Positions 1-6,841 of a stretch of 13,467 nt of DNA are shown here, piece by piece. Position numbers and translations under genes: made by a program. The DNA comes from Candidatus Zhuqueibacterota bacterium (GTDB taxonomy: Bacteria > Zhuqueibacterota > Zhuqueibacteria > Residuimicrobiales > Residuimicrobiaceae), in NCBI GenBank assembly GCA_016934435.1, contig JAFGSU010000445.1, forward strand, positions 1 through 13,467, written 5' to 3'. A model generated the notes under the pieces. The model had not been told where the DNA came from, did no database searches, and was given only the letters and a program-made list of their open reading frames with translations. Numbering within the stretch: the stretch's first letter is position 1; each line of letters begins with the position of its first letter.

Positions 1-252
1 CACTAAACTTTTATAAAAGAATATCAAAGTCGTTGAGGTTGTCGCAAAAGCCTAAAAATCTCAAGAATCCGGTTTCCTGTTCCGCTTGCTGGAGAGGGCA
101 AGGGTGATGGTAACATATCTCAATATATAGGATTATATTTTCGTCGCTAGGTGATCTTGACCAAGAATGTTTCATAATTATTTTACTTTTTTGGCAGCCC
201 CAATACACCATGATAAGCTTTTTTTAGGATATTAATAGGGAGGTATTGGATC
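1..252. other. Leader region upstream of the protease gene, no convincing gene
   Basis: I see no convincing coding region here. A 66-codon open frame on the minus strand (11-211) has no Shine-Dalgarno sequence, no recognisable domain and low-complexity flanks, so it is treated as chance. The stretch is AT-rich, holds a 12-base perfect palindrome at 8-19, and ends in a good ribosome binding site, GGGAGG at 238-243, nine bases before the ATG at 253. A weak promoter-like pair lies at 157-184. Any gene to the left must have ended at or before the first few bases. Confidence 0.5.
157..184 (+). promoter_or_regulatory. Candidate sigma70-like promoter for the C1A protease gene
   Basis: TTGACC at 157-162 matches five of six bases of the -35 consensus. 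It is followed, after a 16-base spacer, by TATTTT at 179-184, which matches four of six bases of the -10 consensus. The pair ends about 70 bases before the ATG at 253. The surrounding sequence is AT-rich, so chance matches are likely, and the promoter rules of this lineage are unknown. Read it as a candidate only. Confidence 0.22.
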
Positions 253-3198
253 ATGAAATCAAATAGTTGTCGCATAGTATACTTCATTATACTCATTGTA
301 GTACCATTTCAGATCTATGCCATAGACTCTAAAATCGACCAAATCCGCCAGGCCATCGCCGAAAAAGGCGCCAATTGGACGGCGGCGGAAAATTGGGTCA
401 CACGACTTTCTTTTGAAGAGCAGCGCCGGCTCTGCGGTACGTTTCTGGAGACAAGGGGAACCGTGCAAGGGAAATTGCTAACCCTGCCGCAAGTCGCAGA
501 ATTGCCTGCAGCATTAGACTGGCGGAACAACAACGGAAACTATATTACCCCGGTCAAGCGGCAGGGCCTGTGCGGCAGCTGCTGGGCTTTTGCCGCCCTC
601 GCACATGTGGAATCGTGGTGGAAAATTTATCATGCCAACGTCGACAGTATGATCGATTTATCTGAACAGTTCCTGATCGCTTGTGAGAATACTGGATCCT
701 GCAATGGCGGTTATACTGGGTATGCGCTGTCGTTTGTGCAATCGAACGGAATTCCCGGTGAGGCCTGTATGCCCTATACCGCCGACGATGAGATTCCCTG
801 CAGCGAAGCCTGTGAGACCTGGCGGGAAGAAGCGGTGAGGATTCCCGGTTTCGGGATGGTCACCATGGATGATGCCGACGTCGAAAGAATTAAAAATGCC
901 TTGTATGTGCAACCGGTTGTAGCTTCTTTTATAGTCTATGAAGATTTCCTAAGCTATTCAGGTGGTGTGTATGAACACGTGACAGGTAACAAGGTGGATG
1001 GCCATGCTATTCTCATCATCGGCTGGAACGATGCCGAACAGAGCTGGCTGTGCAAGAACAGCTGGAGCGCCGCATGGGGCGATAAAGGCTTTTTTCGCAT
1101 TAAATGGGGCAACTGCGGCATCGGCAGATATGTATACTTTATCTGGGATGAGTTAACATTCGCGCCCGCACTTGCTTTGACTCAAACGGAAACGCAACAC
1201 GATCTAACAGTGGGTGACATGGCCTCAGAACAAATAATGTTAAAAAACCGAAACGATGCCACGGCAAATTATTTCATCATCGACCGTCAGGTCCAAAAAA
1301 CCAAATATTTTCACCCTGACACTTTTAACGCCTGGGAAGGCAAATCGTGGTGGTGCGCCGACACCGGCGGCATCGGCTACCTCGATGGCATGATGGAACA
1401 CCTGGATACGCCGGTATTGGATCTCAGCCAGACATCCTATCCGCAATTGTCGGGAAAGATTTATTGGTCGGTGGAAACCCTCAACGACACCTTTCCCCCC
1501 GAACCTCCCTATGACGGCTGGGATGGCGGCAATGTCTGGCTATCTCAGGACGGAGGCGTCAATTTTGAGGTCATTCGTCCCGACTATCCCGCTTATAATC
1601 ATCAAAGCTTGTCCGCTTTTGGCTTTGGCCACGACCTCGGCACTGGTCCCGGAATTCCCGGATGGGGCGAGACAAGCAACGGCTGGCAATCCTTCGCCTT
1701 TGACCTGTCACCATATCGCGCGAAAGAGATTATCATCCGCTTCGGCTTTGCCTCTGATCGCAGTGGCTGCACCAAAACGGATTCGACATGGACCGGCTTT
1801 TTTATCGATGATATCCTCATACAGGATGGCAGCACGGTATTATTCGAAAACAATGGCGATAGTGGTACGGCCATGTGTGCCGGCGGATTCCGTACATCCC
1901 CAGCCCAAAATTGGCTGTCGGTGCAGGAGCCATTCGGCACTATACAGGCTCATGATTCAACAGTCATTACCTACACGATTAATACCAGGGGCCTCGATCC
2001 GGGGGAGTATGACGCCTTGCTCTATTTTTCCGTCAACGATACCACCATGCTGCCGGCAAAGTACTTTATCAACATGCATCTGCAGGCTCCTGCATATGAT
2101 GGCGCTGTGATCAGGTCCTTTGTCGCTGATGAAGCCGTGACTATTTTAACCGGAACCATTCCAGAGGCTGAAATCGCCAATAAGGGTATTCTTGATCTTG
2201 AAAATATTACCGTCATCTGCAGCATCACCTATCAAGGGAAAAATTTATATACCGATACCCTGAATGTTTCAACATTATCGTCAGGCGACGAAAAAATGCT
2301 TCAGTTTAAACCTTTTTACTCCACACTCGCCGGCGATTTGGACATGAATGTGGAACTGATACCCCCACCGGGAGATTATAATGACTATAACGACTCTTAT
2401 CATGCCCAACTTTTGACCACCAATCTGGTGGACGATTTTACCGAAAATAATGAAAAATGGTTGTTTCAGGGAGGCTGGGGCCTGACCGAACGATTCATCG
2501 GCCATTCGGGCAAAAGAACCGCCCACGTCAATCATGGCGTCACGCCGTATGAGAACAACATGGACGCGAGCATGACTTTTACACCCGGCTTTAATTTGCA
2601 GGACGTGGACAGCGTCGCAATCGGATTCTGGACGGTACATATCATCGAGCAGGATTGCGATTTTTGTTATGTCGAAGTGAGCGGCGACAGCCTCAACTGG
2701 ATCAAAATGGATTCGCTCACCGGCACCACCTCCAAATGGATGGAGCATCGAACCAGTCTACAGGCGCTTATTGAAGCGGGATATGATAAAGCCTGGCTGC
2801 GATTTCACTTTGTCTCGGACTCGGCCAATACCGGTGTTGGGTGCGCTATCGACGATGTCGCCGTCTATGTATCAAGTGATGATGCTACGATCGTAGAAGA
2901 TCCACTTTTTGTGGAACCATCGCAATATCGGCTGGCACAAAATTATCCCAATCCGTTCAATCCGCAAACGACGATTGTTTATGAATTGCCTAGGAGTGAA
3001 CATGTACGGCTGGAGATATATGATATGCTTGGGCGCCATGTACGGACCCTGCATGATGGATTCAAGACGGCGGGGAAATGGCAAGTCAATTGGAACGGCA
3101 CCGATGAGTCTATACAACCAGTCGCCGCAGGTGTGTATTTTTACCGCATGCAAGTTGGGAAATTTGTAAAAGTGATCAAGATGGTATTGATCCGATAA
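253..3198 (+). CDS. Secreted papain-family (C1A) cysteine protease with T9SS sorting domain
   Basis: A secreted endopeptidase of 981 residues, predicted to act at or outside the outer membrane. Residues 1-23 form a signal peptide with a hydrophobic core (FIILIVVPF). Residues 24-84 look like a short propeptide. The mature C1A domain starts near LDWRNNNG (88-95). Its catalytic set is complete: oxyanion Gln104, nucleophile Cys110 in QGLCGSCWAF, His251 in VDGHAILIIGW, and Asn269 in CKNSWSAAWG. The papain SCNGG motif is at 149-153. After about residue 300 come a jelly-roll/MAM-like module (about 355-525, ending GFFIDDILIQ), an Ig/BACON-like stretch (about 535-612), a CARDB-like stretch (about 615-720) and a second jelly-roll-like module (about 725-873, ending CAIDDVAVYV). 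The C-terminal T9SS/FlgD-like sorting domain covers about 890-981, with QNYPNPFNP at 896-904. The start is supported by GGGAGG nine bases upstream and by the signal peptide. Protease family and sorting domain are clear; the middle domain names are by eye. Substrate unknown. Confidence 0.93.
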   Translation: MKSNSCRIVYFIILIVVPFQIYAIDSKIDQIRQAIAEKGANWTAAENWVTRLSFEEQRRLCGTFLETRGTVQGKLLTLPQVAELPAALDWRNNNGNYITPVKRQGLCGSCWAFAALAHVESWWKIYHANVDSMIDLSEQFLIACENTGSCNGGYTGYALSFVQSNGIPGEACMPYTADDEIPCSEACETWREEAVRIPGFGMVTMDDADVERIKNALYVQPVVASFIVYEDFLSYSGGVYEHVTGNKVDGHAILIIGWNDAEQSWLCKNSWSAAWGDKGFFRIKWGNCGIGRYVYFIWDELTFAPALALTQTETQHDLTVGDMASEQIMLKNRNDATANYFIIDRQVQKTKYFHPDTFNAWEGKSWWCADTGGIGYLDGMMEHLDTPVLDLSQTSYPQLSGKIYWSVETLNDTFPPEPPYDGWDGGNVWLSQDGGVNFEVIRPDYPAYNHQSLSAFGFGHDLGTGPGIPGWGETSNGWQSFAFDLSPYRAKEIIIRFGFASDRSGCTKTDSTWTGFFIDDILIQDGSTVLFENNGDSGTAMCAGGFRTSPAQNWLSVQEPFGTIQAHDSTVITYTINTRGLDPGEYDALLYFSVNDTTMLPAKYFINMHLQAPAYDGAVIRSFVADEAVTILTGTIPEAEIANKGILDLENITVICSITYQGKNLYTDTLNVSTLSSGDEKMLQFKPFYSTLAGDLDMNVELIPPPGDYNDYNDSYHAQLLTTNLVDDFTENNEKWLFQGGWGLTERFIGHSGKRTAHVNHGVTPYENNMDASMTFTPGFNLQDVDSVAIGFWTVHIIEQDCDFCYVEVSGDSLNWIKMDSLTGTTSKWMEHRTSLQALIEAGYDKAWLRFHFVSDSANTGVGCAIDDVAVYVSSDDATIVEDPLFVEPSQYRLAQNYPNPFNPQTTIVYELPRSEHVRLEIYDMLGRHVRTLHDGFKTAGKWQVNWNGTDESIQPVAAGVYFYRMQVGKFVKVIKMVLIR

Positions 3199-3310
3199 GG
3201 AAAATTCCTTCGTCCTGAGCTGACAGCTTCCGGAAGGGTAGAAAACTGAAGACAAATTGCACAATTCAAGTCTTAATTGTATCGGTCATCATCTTGCTGG
3301 AGCAAGGAAA
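3199..3310. other. Intergenic gap with small inverted repeats
   Basis: This 112-base gap lies between the protease and propeller genes. It holds CCTTC (3207-3211) complementary to GAAGG (3233-3237), around an inner AGCT/AGCT pair (3218-3221 and 3225-3228), and a 6-base stem ACAATT/AATTGT (3261-3266 and 3275-3280). Neither is followed by a run of T, so neither is called a terminator. GGAG at 3299-3302 is the ribosome binding site that fixes the next start at 3311, eight bases downstream. Confidence 0.4.
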
Positions 3311-6181
3311 ATGAAAACTGGTCACAACCTTTTGACAATTGTTCTACTATTGTTTTCGGTAGCAACAACTGCGCAATATGCCTCGAGTGTCGACACTGCC
3401 TGGGTCAGGCAATATAAATCAGATGGGATTCCCGGAATCGACAAGGCGGTGGATATCGCCGTCGATAGGTGCGGCAACGTCGTTGTCACCGGTTATTGCG
3501 AAAATCATCATTTCGGCATGGATTTTTGCACTATAAAATACGATGCCTGCGGGGAGCAACTCTGGACAGCCAAATATGACAATCAAAACGAAAACGATAC
3601 GGCTTCTGACATGTGCATGGATGAGTCGGGAAATGTCTACGTCACGGGCCTGAGCGGACATGGCTTCAGCACGGTAAAATACAATGCTGCGGGTCAGGAA
3701 CAATGGATCAGTCGATATGAAAATCGGCAGGAATATTTTTACGACAAGCCGCGCGTTGCCATGGATAGTAAGGGCAATATTTATGCGGCGATGGTTATCG
3801 ACGTCGATGATACCACCATGTGCTTTCACCTGAGCAAATATAATTCCTGCGGCGAAGAAAACTGGCAAGCGAGATATGAAAGCCGTTTGGGCGCTTTACA
3901 CGGAATTGCCGGACTCGCGGTTGACAATTATGATAATGTGTTCGTAACAGGTTGTCATTACGAAAAGGGTGTATACAATCCGGAACCGGATTTCATAACG
4001 CTCAAATACGACTCTACCGGGAAACTGCAATGGGCCGTCCTGTTCAACGGATCCGGGAATCACGGCGATATCCCCGCAGACCTGGCCATCGACCCTGCCG
4101 GCAATGTCTATGTCACGGGTGAGAGCATCTTCGCCGGCGGCAACGGTTCATCCTGCGCTACGATTAAATATGACAACAACGGTGTGCTTCAATGGACGGC
4201 TATTCACAATGGTACCGGCAGAGGTTGGCATTTTCCCGCCGCCCTTGCTGTGGATGCTTCGGGCAATGTTTTGGTCGCCGGGACGAGCCGGGAGGAAGAT
4301 ACATACAACAAATTCTGTACGATTAAATACGATGCAGGTGGTATGGTACAGTGGATAACTCATTATGTTGATCAAAACGATTCCAATCAGAAGACAATCG
4401 ATATGGCCATGGATAAGCAAGGCAATGTCTATGTGACGGGAGAAAACGGTTTTGAAAAGAGTTGTGACTATACCACGGTTGCGTACAGTGCTGCAGGAGC
4501 ACAACAATGGGTTTCGCACTATAATGGGCCGGCGAATGTCGGTGATCATCCCGCTGCGGTGGTCGCTGATGATTTCGGATATGTATATGTGACCGGTGTC
4601 GGTGATCTATATCATTTTCGAGGTTTCCAATATGATCAGAGTAGTGATATTGCCACGGTCAAATATAACGCTTGCGGCCTTGAACAATGGGCCGCCCAGT
4701 ATAATGGGCCCGGCAAAAAATATGCTGCGACGGCCAATGATATCGCTATCGATGGAGAGGGTAATGCCTTTGTCACCGGATCTTGCCCTGGAGATTCCCC
4801 CGGAGGCAAGGATTACCTGACGATGAAATACGATGCCTCCGGTACATTGCAGTGGAGCGATCGATGCCGAGAAGGTGCTGAAGCGACCAGGATTGTTGTT
4901 GACGGCAAGAGTTATGTTTATGTGACCGGATATGGGGACGTCGGTTTCACTACAGTAAAATATAATCCTTCTGGTGTCAAGCAATGGACTGCGTGTGGCA
5001 ACTGGGACTCGAACGGCAGCTTGCCATGGGAGACGGTCTCTCTTGCCGTCGACGCATCCGGCAACGTCTATGTCGCCGGTGGTGTGGATATTTCCAATAC
5101 CGATGCCGATTACATCACCATCAAATACGATTCCAGCGGCTATCAGCAATGGGCGGTCACTTATGACGGCCGAGGCGCTTATCGACAGATCGCAAAAGCA
5201 ATTGCGGTCGACGATTCGGGCAATGTGTTCGTAACCGGACTCCATTCAACGATAAAATATAATTCCCTTGGGATTGGATTGTGGGTCAGGGGATTCAGCG
5301 GTGAACCCAACGACATGGCTGTCGATCATGCCGGAAATGTGTACATAACGGGTTCAACAGACTATTCGGGTACCGGCAGGAATTTTCTTACAACCAAGTA
5401 TGATGCCGCCGGTAACCGGCTGTGGGATGCTCGCTATGATGGCCCGGCAATTGGCTATGATTATGCTTATGACCTTGCGCTTGACGATTCCGGCAATGTT
5501 TTTGTAACCGGTTATAGTAATGGTGAATTCACTACCATAAAATATAATCCTGCGGGCACTGCTCAGTGGATAGCACGTAATAACAGTCGCATGATTGCCC
5601 AACCGCCTCTCAATCGAATTGTCCTGGATGCTCAGGGAAACATTTTTGTCGGCGGAACGAGTTATGATGAGGAGGAAGGAGAAAATTATACGGTCATAAA
5701 GTATGACAATTCCGGGATTGAACAATGGATCGCGCACTATAACGGACCGGGAAATAGCCATGATCATCTCAGTGCCCTGGCAGTGAATAATGACGGGCAA
5801 ATACATCTGACAGGGACGAGTTCCGACGGAGATATTCTATTGTGTATGATGACAACCGTCAAATATGTTGAATATGGATGTTCGGGGAGTGTAAATCAAG
5901 ATATTTTACCAGAGCCCCAAAAAATCGTCCTGATGCAAAATTACCCCAATCCCTTCAATTCCAACACCACTTTCCAGTTCGTGCTTCCCTGCCCGGCTTT
6001 TGTCACTCTCAAAGTCTGCAACTTGCTGGGTGAACATGTAATCACACTGGTCGATGAGCTACGCTCCGCGGGGATTCACAAAATTACCTGGAATGCTGCG
6101 GGATTGGCGAGCGGCGTATATCAGATTTCTTTGGAATCGGATTCATACAAACAGACCAAGGAATTTTTATTGTTAAGATAG
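3311..6181 (+). CDS. Secreted SBBP-type beta-propeller repeat protein with T9SS sorting domain
   Basis: A 956-residue exported repeat protein, probably displayed on the cell surface or released; no catalytic motif is seen. The ATG at 3311 is preferred over an upstream in-frame TTG at 3257, because GGAG sits eight bases before the ATG and translation from it begins with a typical signal peptide (MKTGHNLLTIVLLLFSVATTAQ). The body is about 16 copies of a unit with core D-x-x-G-N-V-Y-V-T-G followed by T-x-K-Y-D-x-x-G-x-x-Q-W, the SBBP (seven-bladed beta-propeller-related) repeat. Sixteen copies suggest two or more propellers. The C-terminal sorting domain covers roughly the last 90 residues, with QNYPNPFNS at 876-884, and ends in EFLLLR. 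The mature protein is unusually rich in cysteine. Ligand and partner unknown; such proteins often serve binding or adhesion, but nothing here proves that. Confidence 0.9.
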   Translation: MKTGHNLLTIVLLLFSVATTAQYASSVDTAWVRQYKSDGIPGIDKAVDIAVDRCGNVVVTGYCENHHFGMDFCTIKYDACGEQLWTAKYDNQNENDTASDMCMDESGNVYVTGLSGHGFSTVKYNAAGQEQWISRYENRQEYFYDKPRVAMDSKGNIYAAMVIDVDDTTMCFHLSKYNSCGEENWQARYESRLGALHGIAGLAVDNYDNVFVTGCHYEKGVYNPEPDFITLKYDSTGKLQWAVLFNGSGNHGDIPADLAIDPAGNVYVTGESIFAGGNGSSCATIKYDNNGVLQWTAIHNGTGRGWHFPAALAVDASGNVLVAGTSREEDTYNKFCTIKYDAGGMVQWITHYVDQNDSNQKTIDMAMDKQGNVYVTGENGFEKSCDYTTVAYSAAGAQQWVSHYNGPANVGDHPAAVVADDFGYVYVTGVGDLYHFRGFQYDQSSDIATVKYNACGLEQWAAQYNGPGKKYAATANDIAIDGEGNAFVTGSCPGDSPGGKDYLTMKYDASGTLQWSDRCREGAEATRIVVDGKSYVYVTGYGDVGFTTVKYNPSGVKQWTACGNWDSNGSLPWETVSLAVDASGNVYVAGGVDISNTDADYITIKYDSSGYQQWAVTYDGRGAYRQIAKAIAVDDSGNVFVTGLHSTIKYNSLGIGLWVRGFSGEPNDMAVDHAGNVYITGSTDYSGTGRNFLTTKYDAAGNRLWDARYDGPAIGYDYAYDLALDDSGNVFVTGYSNGEFTTIKYNPAGTAQWIARNNSRMIAQPPLNRIVLDAQGNIFVGGTSYDEEEGENYTVIKYDNSGIEQWIAHYNGPGNSHDHLSALAVNNDGQIHLTGTSSDGDILLCMMTTVKYVEYGCSGSVNQDILPEPQKIVLMQNYPNPFNSNTTFQFVLPCPAFVTLKVCNLLGEHVITLVDELRSAGIHKITWNAAGLASGVYQISLESDSYKQTKEFLLLR
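3443..5880 (+). repeat. About 16 tandem SBBP propeller repeats within the coding region
   Basis: Protein-level tandem repeats of roughly 40-65 residues. The core can be counted 16 times: VDRCGNVVVTG first, VNNDGQIHLTG last, with degenerate copies such as MDSKGNIYAAM and VDGKSYVYVTG in between. DNA identity between copies is moderate. Even the similar pair reading HYNGPANVGDH (near 4518) and HYNGPGNSHDH (near 5735) differs at many bases. The array therefore looks old and diverged rather than recently expanded. Confidence 0.85.
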
Positions 6182-6286
6182 AACCGAGACAAACAGGCTT
6201 CCTGCATTTGACTCGAAACTCTTATAGCCGGGCAATTTCATGCAATTCGTTTCCATCACCAAAAACTTGAAGCAAGGAGGCGCGTC

Positions 6287-6676
6287 ATGTCCGAAAAAAA
6301 CAGCAAAATCAGATCCTTCCGTATTATCGTTTTGTCCATCAGTTCCCTTCTGGCTTTGATATTCATCCTTGCATTCGTGCCCAAACTGCTAGCCGACATC
6401 TCAGGAGAAGCGCCGACGCCTCAGCCCGGCATGGCATGGGAGGGACAGGTGATGATGGCGTTTTTCGTCATTTTTATGATCGGCTACGGAATTGGATGGT
6501 GGCGGAGCTTGTGGGGAGGCATTCTGTTGGTGGTGGCAGCCCTCGAAGTCGCGATTCCATTCTATTTGCAGGGGAATCCCGGCGGATTGATTTTCGGCGT
6601 GCCGGTAGCTATCCTAGGACTTTTTTATATAATGCTCCATCGCATGGAAAGGGCGGAAAAAACAGTCGTTCCATGA
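6287..6676 (+). CDS. Small four-helix inner-membrane protein of unknown function
   Basis: I do not recognise the family with certainty. The 129-residue protein is strongly hydrophobic, with four likely membrane helices at about 12-34, 54-71, 75-94 and 99-117. A short polar, proline-rich loop (SGEAPTPQPGMAWEG, about 39-53) lies between helices 1 and 2. The N-terminus (MSEKNSKIRSFR) and C-terminus (HRMERAEK) are basic, which fits both ends being cytoplasmic. The start is well supported: AAGGAGG at 6274-6280 lies six bases before the ATG. It follows the propeller gene by 105 bases on the same strand with no obvious terminator between them. It has no signal peptide cleavage site, catalytic motif or sorting domain. 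It may be one of the many small DUF-type membrane proteins; no role can be assigned. Confidence 0.8.
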   Translation: MSEKNSKIRSFRIIVLSISSLLALIFILAFVPKLLADISGEAPTPQPGMAWEGQVMMAFFVIFMIGYGIGWWRSLWGGILLVVAALEVAIPFYLQGNPGGLIFGVPVAILGLFYIMLHRMERAEKTVVP

Positions 6677-6841
6677 CAGCAAAAGGTGCAGCTCGGCGTT
6701 TTCTTCGTGCTCGGCAGTTTATGAATAGAGCACGCTAATTTTGGCAACCCGGCGAGGTATGCGTCAAACATATTATTATTCTGCAGCGACTGCAAAAAAT
6801 TCCTTCATTTGCATCGTGCGTTTTGTGTTCATCGCGGCTAT
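6677..6841. other. Convergent intergenic region, terminator not evident
   Basis: A 165-base gap between two genes that point at each other, where a bidirectional terminator would be expected. The only symmetrical element I find is TGCAAA (6791-6796) with TTTGCA (6808-6813), a 6-base stem with an 11-base loop and no T tract. It is too weak to call a terminator. No small gene is evident. Confidence 0.4.

Noticed and set aside
11..211. Minus-strand 66-codon open frame in the left leader
   Set aside because: No Shine-Dalgarno sequence, no recognisable domain, and its composition looks like translated AT-rich intergenic DNA.
1511..2110. Plus-strand 199-codon open frame inside the protease gene
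   Set aside because: It lies wholly within the clearly coding 253-3198 gene in another frame, and its product shows no domain or plausible start signal.
3207..3237. Possible terminator after the protease gene
   Set aside because: The stem is short and interrupted, and no T run follows.
3257..3310. An 18-codon N-terminal extension of the propeller protein from a TTG start
   Set aside because: It would place 18 polar residues before a textbook signal peptide, it has no good ribosome binding site, and the ATG at 3311 has GGAG at the right distance.
3443..5880. Regularly spaced repeats that might suggest a CRISPR or DNA satellite array
   Set aside because: The repetition is at protein level (SBBP repeats); copies differ strongly in DNA, vary in length and stay in one reading frame.
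6791..6813. Possible bidirectional terminator between the convergent genes
   Set aside because: A 6-base stem with an 11-base loop and no T tract is within chance expectation.
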